A stretch of DNA of 44,140 nt from Clostridia bacterium (GTDB lineage Bacteria; Bacillota; Clostridia; UMGS1810), in assembly GCA_016293435.1 (NCBI GenBank), contig JAEDEG010000004.1, positions 1-44,140 on the forward strand, written 5' to 3'. The position numbers and the translations under genes were made by a program. Positions 1 through 7,022 of the stretch are shown here, piece by piece. The notes below the pieces were generated by a model, which made no database searches, was not told the origin of the DNA, and saw nothing but the letters and a program-made list of their open reading frames with translations. How positions within the stretch are numbered: the stretch's first letter is position 1; the number at the start of each line of letters is the position of its first letter.

Positions 1-43
1 TTAAGATGTCACCCGCCGCCTATAGAGGCGGGTGACATCTTAA
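1..43. terminator. Perfect 17-bp hairpin downstream of rsmG
   Basis: Positions 1-17 and 27-43 are exact reverse complements around a 9-nt loop. The element lies 20 bp beyond the rsmG stop codon and probably ends the minus-strand mntP-to-rsmG transcript. The window starts at the first base of the hairpin, so a T-tract on the minus strand cannot be checked. Confidence 0.7.
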
Positions 44-63
44 TTTAGTTATAAATAAAATAA

Positions 64-777
64 TTAACCAATCGGCTCTTTTGCAGGCTTTGGCGCATTG
101 CGCGGATACCTTGCCGGAGTGGGTGAAGCCTTTTTTATTATAACGAGATTATGTTCATAATCGGTTTTATCAACGCTGTAGCCTACAACCTCTTCAAGGC
201 TGCCTCCCATAACAGAGACAGCCTTTTTTGCTGCGGCTATCTCCTCTTTGGCTTTGGGACCCTTGAGGCTCACAAAATATCCGCCAACCTTTACAAAAGG
301 CAAACAAAGCTCCGAAAGTGTGGCAAGATTTGCCACCGCACGCGACACGCAATAGTCATAGCTTTCGCGGTAGTCCTTGTTTTTGGCAAGCTCCTCGGCT
401 CTGGAATGGACTGTTTCAACATCGGTCAGGCCAAGCTCCGATATAACCTCATTCAAAAAGTTTATCCGCTTGTTGAGCGAATCTACAAGAGTTACCGACA
501 GGGTGCTGTCATAAATTTTGAGCGGAAGTCCGGGAAAGCCGGCACCGGTACCCACGTCTATTATCTTGCTGCCGGGCTTTATTTTGCAGCAGTCTATGGG
601 CGAAACAGAATCTACAAAATGCTTTAGCGCCGCTTCTCTCTCATCGGTTATGGCAGTAAGATTTATTTTTTTGTTCCACTCAATGAGCAATTTATAGTAT
701 TTGTCAAACCTTTCGGCACATTCTTTGGCTGCACCGTGAGCCAACATTATATCTGTGATTATGCTCAATTCAGTCAT
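64..777 (-). CDS. rsmG: 16S rRNA (guanine-527-N7)-methyltransferase RsmG
   Basis: A 237-aa cytoplasmic SAM-dependent methyltransferase, the usual family length. RsmG (GidB) methylates N7 of G527 in 16S rRNA, and loss of the enzyme gives low-level streptomycin resistance in other bacteria. The SAM-binding glycine loop GTGAGFPGLPLKI is at about residues 76-88. The N-terminal KYYKLLIEWNKKINLTAI stretch is typical of the family, as is a late SLKGP motif. The start codon lies inside the end of mnmG (8-bp overlap), so the two are translationally linked, the classic gidA-gidB pairing. The C-terminal tail is rich in Pro, Ala and Lys, as in many clostridial copies. Confidence in the assignment is very high. 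Confidence 0.97.
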   Translation of the reverse strand: MTELSIITDIMLAHGAAKECAERFDKYYKLLIEWNKKINLTAITDEREAALKHFVDSVSPIDCCKIKPGSKIIDVGTGAGFPGLPLKIYDSTLSVTLVDSLNKRINFLNEVISELGLTDVETVHSRAEELAKNKDYRESYDYCVSRAVANLATLSELCLPFVKVGGYFVSLKGPKAKEEIAAAKKAVSVMGGSLEEVVGYSVDKTDYEHNLVIIKKASPTPARYPRNAPKPAKEPIG

Positions 778-2650
778 TCTCCTTATTTATTTGAAGGTAT
801 ATCAAAAGCACATTCATATCGGCAGGTGAAACACCTGATATACGGCTTGCCTGCCCCACCGAACGGGGGCGAATTTTGGAAAGCTTCTGGCGGGCTTCTA
901 TTCTAAGGCCGTCTATTTTGTCATAATCTATCGAATCGGGAATAAGCTTTGCTTCAAGCTTTTTGTATTTGTCTACCTGCTCCAACTGCTTTTTTATATA
1001 TCCGTCATACTTAATCTGAATGTACACCTGCTCACACACGTCGGGGCTGAGCTTTGGCCTGCCCGGATCTATGGGTGCAAGCAGCTCATAATTGAGCTCG
1101 GGGCGCCTGAGCAGCTCTCCGAGTTTTACGCCGGAGCTTATGGGCGCAGAATTGTATTTTTGCAGCAGCTCATTGGCAGATTTTGGTGAAATGACCAGCT
1201 TTTCAACACGTTCAATTTCTTTTTCGATAAGAGCTTTTTTGTTCAAAAACTTCTGATATCTTTCGTCTGATATCAGACCGATTTCTCTCCCTCTCGGAGT
1301 AAGCCTTAGATCGGCATTGTCTTGACGGAGAATAAGACGGTATTCACTCCTTGAGGTCATCATGCGATAAGGCTCGCCGGTGCCCTTGACCGTGAGGTCG
1401 TCTATGAGAGTGCCTATATAGCTTTCGCTTCTGTCCATAATAAACGGCTTTTTGCCGGAGATCTTTAGCGCGGCATTGATACCTGCAACAAGCCCCTGAG
1501 ATGCCGCTTCTTCGTAGCCTGAGCTGCCGTTGAACTGACCTGCTCCGTAAAGACCGGGATATTTTTTAAATTCCAGGGTGGCATAGAGCTCTGTTGCGTC
1601 ACAGCAGTCATACTCTATTGCATAGGCTGTACGCATCATTTTAGCATTTTCGAGCCCTGCAATAGAATGTATCATCTTGTGCTGCACATCCTCGGGCAGG
1701 CTTGAAGAAAAGCCCTGAATATACATTTCGTCGGTGTTTATGCCCATAGGCTCTATAAAGAGCTGATGACGAGACTTGTCGGCAAAGCGAACAACCTTGT
1801 CTTCTATAGAGGGGCAATATCGGGGGCCAACACCCTCAATTGTGCCGCTGTAGAGCGGTGAGCGGTGAAGATTTTCTTTTATTATGCGGTGGGTTTCTTC
1901 ATTGGTGTAGGTGAGATAGCAGTTGACTTGATTTTCGCCGATATATGTGTTTTCAAAAGAAAAGGGAACAATGTCTTTGTCACCCTCCTGAACCTCCATC
2001 TTCGAAAAATCAATGCTGTTTTTGTTTATTCGGGCAGGGGTGCCGGTCTTAAATCGCATAAGCTTTATGCCTTTGTTTTTGAGACATTCCGACAAGCTTT
2101 TTGCCGGAAAAACTCCGTCGGGTCCGCTCTCAAAGCTCACGTCTCCCACTATGACCCTGCCCCGTAAATATGTGCCTGTGGCAACGATTGCCGCCTTGAC
2201 ACTGTAGCGTGCACCCAGATGCGTCAGCACCGAGGTAACGGCGTTGTTTTGGTCAAAGCCGATTTCCACAATCTCTGCCTGCTTTATATCGAGATTTTCG
2301 CATTTTTCCAAAACGTGCTTCATTTCCTCCGAATATCTGCGGCGGTCAGACTGAACACGGAGTGAATATACGGCGGGACCCTTTCCGCGGTTGAGCATGC
2401 GCGACTGAATAAAGGTTTTGTCGGCAATTTTGCCCATTTCGCCTCCGAGAGCATCTATCTCACGCACAAGATGCCCCTTTGCCGTACCGCCGATACACGG
2501 ATTGCATGCCATGTTGGCAACGGTGTCCATATTAATAACAAACATTATTGTTTTTGCCCCAAGCCTTGCGGCGGCAAGGGCTGCCTCACATCCGGCATGA
2601 CCTCCGCCTATTACGGCTATATCATATTCTCCTGCGTGATATTCACTCAT
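770..2650 (-). CDS. mnmG: tRNA uridine-34 5-carboxymethylaminomethyl modification enzyme MnmG
   Basis: A 626-aa FAD-dependent enzyme (GidA). With MnmE it installs the carboxymethylaminomethyl group on the wobble uridine of certain tRNAs. The FAD Rossmann motif GGGHAGCEAA is near residue 13, followed by the conserved NPCIGGTAKGHLVREID stretch and the second family signature around YCPSIEDKVVRF. The C-terminal helical MnmE/tRNA-binding domain ends in RISGVSPADMNVLLIYL. The reading frame extends 31 codons further upstream, but the start at 2650 is chosen because GAAAGGAAAG sits just before it and the protein then begins at the family-typical point. It overlaps the preceding radical SAM gene and rsmG by 8 bp each. 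Confidence 0.97.
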   Translation of the reverse strand: MSEYHAGEYDIAVIGGGHAGCEAALAAARLGAKTIMFVINMDTVANMACNPCIGGTAKGHLVREIDALGGEMGKIADKTFIQSRMLNRGKGPAVYSLRVQSDRRRYSEEMKHVLEKCENLDIKQAEIVEIGFDQNNAVTSVLTHLGARYSVKAAIVATGTYLRGRVIVGDVSFESGPDGVFPAKSLSECLKNKGIKLMRFKTGTPARINKNSIDFSKMEVQEGDKDIVPFSFENTYIGENQVNCYLTYTNEETHRIIKENLHRSPLYSGTIEGVGPRYCPSIEDKVVRFADKSRHQLFIEPMGINTDEMYIQGFSSSLPEDVQHKMIHSIAGLENAKMMRTAYAIEYDCCDATELYATLEFKKYPGLYGAGQFNGSSGYEEAASQGLVAGINAALKISGKKPFIMDRSESYIGTLIDDLTVKGTGEPYRMMTSRSEYRLILRQDNADLRLTPRGREIGLISDERYQKFLNKKALIEKEIERVEKLVISPKSANELLQKYNSAPISSGVKLGELLRRPELNYELLAPIDPGRPKLSPDVCEQVYIQIKYDGYIKKQLEQVDKYKKLEAKLIPDSIDYDKIDGLRIEARQKLSKIRPRSVGQASRISGVSPADMNVLLIYLQINKEND

Positions 2651-3560
2651 TTGTATCTTTCCTTTCGGTTTGTTGCACACCCTCGTTGTCAAAGGGCGGT
2701 ATAAAGCTTTTTTCGGCAGATTTGCCGTCTTGAATGTATGCATTTTCTATGCCGAGCTCAATACAATAGTTCACAAGCTTTTCGTATTCTTTCTTTTTGA
2801 CTTTGCGGCTCAGTGCGGGATATTTGTCAAAATTTTGCATTGGTGTATACTGGCTCATTATACTGTATATAATGCTGTCGCCATAGGTGTTATACAGATA
2901 TTTCATTATCTGCTTTGCCTCATACACATGCTCCGGAAGCAGCATATGACGCACGATAACTCCGCTTTGGAGTATGCCGTCTGAGTCAAAACGAGGCAAC
3001 GGGCACTGGCGGTGCATTTGGGCAATTGCCGCCTTTGCCGCTTCGGGATAATCGGGAGCCGACGAAAATGCCGTTGCCGCCTCTGAGCTCCAGTACTTAA
3101 AATCGGGAATGTATATGTTGATGAGAGATTCCAGACTATCTATGGTTTCCGGCGATTCATATCCGCCGCAATTATATACAAAGGGCAAGGAAAAGCCTTT
3201 TTCTTTGGCAGATATAATAGCCTCTCTGATTTGAGGCACAAAATGGGTGGGTGTAACAAGATTGATATTGAGTGCACCTTTTTCTCTTAGCTCAAAAAAA
3301 ATCTCCTCAAGACGCTCAGCTGTTATCCTTTTGCCGCTTTGACCAATTGCTATGGGGCGGTTTTGACAGTATATGCATTTGAGATTACAGCCCGAAAAAA
3401 ACACCGTGCCCGAGCCGCGACTGCCCGAAATACACGGCTCCTCCCAAAAATGGAGAGCGGCTCTTGCAACGATTATGCCGCTGTCAACACCGCAATAGCC
3501 CACTTCTCCCAAGTCACGGTTTACCATGCATCGGCGGGGGCACAGGGTGCAGCCCGTCAT
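2643..3560 (-). CDS. PflX-like radical SAM protein (pyruvate formate-lyase activase-related)
   Basis: About 305 aa. The radical SAM 4Fe-4S motif CNLKCIYC (CxxxCxxC) lies near residue 58. It is preceded by an N-terminal Cys-rich stretch CTLCPRRC with further cysteines (GYCGVDSG). This layout matches the uncharacterised PflX group (COG1313), which resembles pyruvate formate-lyase activating enzymes; the substrate is unknown. The frame could open 22 codons earlier, but the ATG at 3560 overlaps the mntP stop as ATGA, which argues for translational coupling and this start. It also overlaps mnmG by 8 bp. The linkage to tRNA/rRNA modification genes is positional only and does not define a function. 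Confidence 0.85.
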   Translation of the reverse strand: MTGCTLCPRRCMVNRDLGEVGYCGVDSGIIVARAALHFWEEPCISGSRGSGTVFFSGCNLKCIYCQNRPIAIGQSGKRITAERLEEIFFELREKGALNINLVTPTHFVPQIREAIISAKEKGFSLPFVYNCGGYESPETIDSLESLINIYIPDFKYWSSEAATAFSSAPDYPEAAKAAIAQMHRQCPLPRFDSDGILQSGVIVRHMLLPEHVYEAKQIMKYLYNTYGDSIIYSIMSQYTPMQNFDKYPALSRKVKKKEYEKLVNYCIELGIENAYIQDGKSAEKSFIPPFDNEGVQQTERKDTNE

Positions 3561-4129
3561 AAGAGCCCCACGCCCTCGAGCAGAATTTTTGCTCCCAGCA
3601 AAACAAGAATTATTCCTCCGGCACACTCTGCTTTGTTTTTGTATTTACTGCCGAATTTGTTGCCTATAACAACACCGAAAAAGGCAATCAAAAAGGTTAC
3701 GATGCCTATTGTGGCAATATTTTTGTATATATTGGTGTCTTTGTAAAAGGAAAATGTAATACCTACCGCCAGAGCATCTATGCTGGTTGCAACAGCAAGA
3801 ACAAAAAGCTCCTTAATATTCAGTCTCTGTCGTACATCACAGCTGTCTGCCGTTTCGGGCTCAAATGCCTCGCGTATCATCTTGATGCCGATATAGCCCA
3901 AAAGCAAAAATGCTACCCAATGGTCAACCTGAACTATATATATTTCAAAGGATTTGCCAAGCCAGTAGCCAATATAGGGCATGAGTGCCTGAAATCCTCC
4001 AAAAAACAGAGCTATAACCAAAGCGTGAGAATAATTAATTTTTTTCATGCAGAGCCCTTTGCACACAGATACGGCAAAAGCATCCATAGCAAGCCCTATC
4101 CCAAAGAGCACAATTTCAATAAAAGTCAT
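3557..4129 (-). CDS. mntP: Manganese efflux pump MntP
   Basis: A 190-aa integral membrane protein of the MntP (DUF204/YebN) family, which exports Mn(II) from the cytoplasm. About six hydrophobic segments are visible. The two internally repeated acidic motifs characteristic of the family are present: GLAMDAFAVSV near residue 12 and ATSIDALAVGITF in the second half, each with the membrane aspartate. A clear ribosome binding site (AAGGAG, five bases before ATG) supports the start. The stop overlaps the next gene by 4 bp. I looked for a yybP-ykoY Mn riboswitch upstream and did not see one, so regulation is not evident. Confidence 0.93.
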   Translation of the reverse strand: MTFIEIVLFGIGLAMDAFAVSVCKGLCMKKINYSHALVIALFFGGFQALMPYIGYWLGKSFEIYIVQVDHWVAFLLLGYIGIKMIREAFEPETADSCDVRQRLNIKELFVLAVATSIDALAVGITFSFYKDTNIYKNIATIGIVTFLIAFFGVVIGNKFGSKYKNKAECAGGIILVLLGAKILLEGVGLL

Positions 4130-4239
4130 AATATCTCCTTTATCAAGCGGCGCAAAGCATCTTTTCCGCCGTTTGAAGCTGTCATATACAATGCCGTATC
4201 AATCGGCACCGACAGTGCACAAATCGGTGCAGATACCAC
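4126..4239 (-). other. Possible 37-residue reading frame ending in the mntP start
   Basis: Between the GTPase stop at 4249 and mntP an open frame of 37 codons (from a GTG at 4239) stops at a TGA that overlaps the mntP ATG. The mntP Shine-Dalgarno sequence lies within its last codons, which encode RRLIKEIL. It is in frame with, and immediately follows, the stop of the upstream GTPase gene. No ribosome binding site precedes the GTG. It could be a coupled small protein, a decayed gene tail, or chance. No known family is recognised. Confidence 0.25.
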
Positions 4240-4248
4240 ACATTGATT

Positions 4249-5199
4249 TTAAAAAAACGTTGCAACCTCCTGCTCAGGCTGAGAGGATTTTTCGATACTT
4301 AGCACATGAAGCACCGGACCCGGCTTTTTGTACAGCTCGTGATATTCAATGCTTATCCTTGCGGTCAAAATTATCCAGTCGCGGTTTTTAAGACAGGCAG
4401 ACTCGGGAACATCTACACACACAAGCCCTTTAAACTCAATGTCCTCAACGCAGCAGGTCATAACATGACGTCCGCATATTGCACATCCGGGCTTCATTTT
4501 TTTGTCTATTCCCACAATACCCTTAAATTTTATGGTTTTTCCGTTATACTTTTTGATATCCTCGGCAAAATCGCGAAACCAAAGAGCATAGTCTCTGTCT
4601 TCTATCTCTATTATCGGAGCATCAATGTCAAAGGGCAAAGGGTCCTCTTCATTATCATATTCCAAAGTGCCGTCGGGATATTCATAGGCAATGGAGGCTC
4701 TGCGTGTCACTCCCCTCACAATTTTGTGAAGCTCCTCCTTATTTGTGGCATCGGAGGGGCGGTTAAACACCACAAGCTCACAGCCGCTTAGCTTGTCTAC
4801 CACGAGGGAGCGCATATTATTGTTGTAGTTTACAAAGGTATCGGCATCGGCAAACAAAAGCTGCTGATATATTAGCCACCCTCTCGGCACTGCGTCGTAG
4901 AGAGTTTTGAGATTCCACATGCCGTTGTATTCTATAAGCACTCTGTCTGCCCTGTGAGCCTTGGCTAAGGTGGCAAGCTTGGTTCTGTTTATGTCGCTTT
5001 CGTTTTCTATTTCTTCAATAAACACATTTTTGTCGGCAAACCTTGAGGGCTCATATTCTTCAATACCGTCTTCGCACATAAGAAGAAGCGTTCTTTCGCC
5101 GGTATTAAAGCTCTTGTCCTCGAGAGTTTCCTGAATAGTTTTGGTTTTGCCGGCTTCCAAAAAACCGGTAAAAAGATATACGGGAATTTCTTTTGGCAT
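4249..5199 (-). CDS. G3E (CobW-type) GTPase with C-terminal DUF1980-like domain
   Basis: A 316-aa protein. The N-terminal P-loop TGFLEAGKTKTI (residues about 9-20) and the following region place it in the CobW/HypB/UreG (G3E) superfamily, whose members deliver metals or corrinoids to partners using GTP. The segment from about residue 215 to the end contains GCAICGRHVMTCC followed by GLVCVDVP. This resembles the C-terminal domain (DUF1980/TIGR03943) of the YcgQ-type partner of the YcgR permease. I infer a GTPase joined to a Cys metal-binding OB-like domain. No CxCC motif follows the P-loop. The start at 5199 is preferred over an in-frame TTG at 5217 because GAAGGT lies six bases before it. Only 22 bp separate it from the next GTPase, so the two are one operon. 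Confidence 0.8.
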   Translation of the reverse strand: MPKEIPVYLFTGFLEAGKTKTIQETLEDKSFNTGERTLLLMCEDGIEEYEPSRFADKNVFIEEIENESDINRTKLATLAKAHRADRVLIEYNGMWNLKTLYDAVPRGWLIYQQLLFADADTFVNYNNNMRSLVVDKLSGCELVVFNRPSDATNKEELHKIVRGVTRRASIAYEYPDGTLEYDNEEDPLPFDIDAPIIEIEDRDYALWFRDFAEDIKKYNGKTIKFKGIVGIDKKMKPGCAICGRHVMTCCVEDIEFKGLVCVDVPESACLKNRDWIILTARISIEYHELYKKPGPVLHVLSIEKSSQPEQEVATFF

Positions 5200-5221
5200 A
5201 TTTTGACCTTCTTTCAAAAAT

Positions 5222-6325
5222 TTACACGCCGAAAAGCTCGCAGAGAGCCTGCTCGTTTATTTTGGAGCCGATAACGCAGATTCTGCCGATAACACCTGCT
5301 TTGCCCTCCCTCACGTCGGGCTCGTCGGGAACATAATCAAAGTGAATCCAGCTTCCTCCCTCTGCCGCAACAATACCCTTGGCACGAAGGATAGTGCCGT
5401 AGGTCTCGAAATCGTCGAGAGCGCCAAGAATGTCTTTTATCTCCTGAGCGGTATATTTGCGGGTTGTTTCTTTTCCCCAACTGGTAAACACTTCATCTGC
5501 ATGGTGATGGTGATGGTCATGACAGTGAGAGTGCTCATCGTGGTCATGGTCGTGGCAGTGGCAGTGTTCATCATGGTCATGGGAGTGCTCATCGTGATCA
5601 TGGTCATGGCAGTGGCAGTGCTCATCATGGTCATGGTCGTGGCAATGCTCGTTGCTTTCATGATCATGATGACCGCCGCAATGGGGACATATTTCTTCGT
5701 TCTCAAGCTTTTTGAGGTCTGACTCCAAAGTGTTTTTATGCTCTATTGCAGAAAGAATTTCTGCTCCGTCAATCTCGGTCCATGCGGTTGCAACAATTGT
5801 TGCAGTGTGATTGTGCTCTCTAATCATGTCAATACATTTTTTGCACTTGTCATCGCTCATATTGTCGGTATGACTAAGGATAATTGAGCTTGCGTGCTCT
5901 ATCTGATCGTTAAAAAACTCACCAAAATTTTTCATATACATTTTGCACTTATTGGCATCAACAACGGTGGTAATGCCGCCAAGAACGGCATTTTGAGCGT
6001 CTATGGAGCGCACCGCCTTTACAACGTCGGACAGCTTGCCCACGCCGGAGGGCTCAATCAATATGCGGTCGGGAGAGTATTCGCCCAGCACCTTTTTTAG
6101 AGCCTCGCCAAAATCGCCCACCAAAGAACAGCAAATGCATCCGGAGTTCATCTCTGTAACCTCAATGCCCGCATCAGCCATAAATCCCCCGTCTATGCCA
6201 ATTTCTCCAAATTCATTTTCTATAAGCACAAGCTTTTCACCCGCATAGGCTTCTTTGATAAGCTTTTTGATAAGAGTGGTCTTTCCTGCACCGAGAAAAC
6301 CTGAAAAAATGTCAATTTTTGTCAT
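5222..6325 (-). CDS. CobW/COG0523-family metallochaperone GTPase with His-rich insert
   Basis: A 367-aa G3E GTPase. It has P-loop GFLGAGKTT at residues 9-17 and the CICC metal site (CxCC) at residues 63-66, between the switch regions as in COG0523 zinc chaperones. The ESEFGE-like stretch here reads ENEFGEIGIDG. Between about residues 210 and 276 lies a striking His/Asp/Glu/Cys-rich metal-binding insert built from HDHDEHCHCHDHD-type repeats, preceded by CPHCGGHH. A short CobW C-terminal domain follows. The ligand could be zinc, cobalt or nickel; sequence alone does not decide. The ATG at 6325 is preferred to an upstream GTG at 6334 on spacing from GAAAGGAC. The gene is transcribed away from the adjacent cobalamin riboswitch operon. 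Confidence 0.9.
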   Translation of the reverse strand: MTKIDIFSGFLGAGKTTLIKKLIKEAYAGEKLVLIENEFGEIGIDGGFMADAGIEVTEMNSGCICCSLVGDFGEALKKVLGEYSPDRILIEPSGVGKLSDVVKAVRSIDAQNAVLGGITTVVDANKCKMYMKNFGEFFNDQIEHASSIILSHTDNMSDDKCKKCIDMIREHNHTATIVATAWTEIDGAEILSAIEHKNTLESDLKKLENEEICPHCGGHHDHESNEHCHDHDHDEHCHCHDHDHDEHSHDHDEHCHCHDHDHDEHSHCHDHHHHHADEVFTSWGKETTRKYTAQEIKDILGALDDFETYGTILRAKGIVAAEGGSWIHFDYVPDEPDVREGKAGVIGRICVIGSKINEQALCELFGV

Positions 6326-6521
6326 ATTTAACACTGTCCTTTCAAATATATATTAATCTAATATAAACATAATATCACTAATCTATTATTATATAATAAA
6401 ATGATCATAAAGTCAAATAAAATGAAAATAATATTCAAATTTTATCAAAATAAGAACAAAAAGCATAGAAAATGCTAAAGAAAAAAGCTTGCTTTTTACA
6501 ATTATTTATTTGTTTTGTTAG

Positions 6522-6550
6522 TTGATTTGTGCCGGGGAGTGTGTTATAAT
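6522..6550 (+). promoter_or_regulatory. Strong housekeeping promoter of the cobalamin operon
   Basis: TTGATT at 6522-6527 and a perfect TATAAT at 6545-6550 are separated by 17 bp. Transcription would begin near 6557, about 20 bp before the riboswitch. The preceding 180 bp toward the divergent GTPase gene are very AT-rich, with no other feature recognised. Confidence 0.8.
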
Positions 6551-6572
6551 ACATCACACAATACATCACACA
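6549..6572. repeat. Two exact tandem 12-bp repeats at the transcription start
   Basis: ATACATCACACA occurs twice head to tail at 6549-6560 and 6561-6572. The first copy shares its first two bases with the -10 box. It may be a slippage product or a binding site at the start point; nothing further can be said. Confidence 0.75.
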
Positions 6573-6576
6573 AAGT

Positions 6577-6825
6577 GTCGGTTATGCTGTAAAATGCATA
6601 TGCTGCCAAGGCATAGCCGGTGAAAAGGGAAGGGGGTGAGAATCCTCCGGGAAATACTGTCGGTGTATGCGTCAAAGGTTTTTATGCCCGTCGGTGAAAG
6701 CCGGTCATTGGGAAACCGAGAAGGCAGAGCATAAAAATGCAAGATTGTAATAAAATCTTATATGGCGCGACTCACAAGACCTGCTTTGATGTTATTCCGT
6801 AGGTGCTCATTTGCATAGGAATAAT
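6577..6825 (+). promoter_or_regulatory. Cobalamin (adenosylcobalamin-type) riboswitch
   Basis: The conserved core GCCGGTGAAAAGGGAA is at 6616-6631, followed by GGGTGAGAATCC with L5 and the ACTGT element at 6656-6660. A B12-box-like CTCACAAGACCTGC is at about 6771-6784. A P13 hairpin pairs TTATTCC (6792-6798) with GGAATAA (6818-6824). The L13 bases CTCA (6806-6809) can pair with TGAG of L5 (6637-6640), the kissing-loop contact that defines this class. It lies in the leader of the surface B12-capture and ECF transport operon, so binding of cobalamin is expected to shut the operon off. Confidence 0.93.
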
Positions 6826-6833
6826 GTTTTTGT

Positions 6834-6891
6834 TTGCACTTAACCTTATGTCGGTAACGAATATATGGTAAGGGCTTATATCGTTGTGCAA
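6834..6891 (+). other. Riboswitch expression-platform hairpin
   Basis: TTGCAC at 6834-6839 can pair with GTGCAA at 6886-6891, enclosing a second pairing of CCTTA with TAAGG. It lies between the aptamer and the terminator and is a candidate linker or competing structure. A further short pairing, CACAG (6908-6912) with CTGTG (6923-6927), would disrupt the terminator and may act as antiterminator. Confidence 0.45.
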
Positions 6892-6920
6892 GCAAATTGT
6901 GATTCATCACAGAAAAACTC

Positions 6921-6962
6921 AGCTGTGGTAATTTTTGTTTATAAAATTACTGCGGCTTTTTT
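6921..6962 (+). terminator. Intrinsic terminator of the cobalamin riboswitch
   Basis: A 15-bp stem pairs 6921-6935 with 6943-6957, complete if G-U pairs are allowed, with a 7-nt loop. It is followed directly by TTTTTTATTT. It sits about 95 nt beyond the aptamer and 60 nt before the first start codon, the expected position for transcriptional attenuation. Confidence 0.88.
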
Positions 6963-7022
6963 ATTTGCCGTGGATAATTTAAAAATTGTTACAACAAACA
7001 ACGAAAGGATTGAAGAAAAACA

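Noticed and set aside
1..2650. parS sites or an origin of replication near mnmG-rsmG
   Set aside because: No TGTTTCACGTGAAACA-like site or DnaA-box cluster was seen; the genes next to the pair are not the usual origin neighbours.
4130..4248. yybP-ykoY manganese riboswitch before mntP
   Set aside because: The conserved aptamer loops are not present in this short interval.
5500..5680. Short tandem DNA repeats resembling a CRISPR or satellite array
   Set aside because: They are codon repeats encoding the His/Asp-rich metal-binding insert of the GTPase on the minus strand; units are irregular and in frame.
6326..6521. Zur-type zinc box or a second riboswitch for the GTPase genes
   Set aside because: The sequence is very AT-rich with no convincing palindrome or aptamer on the minus strand.
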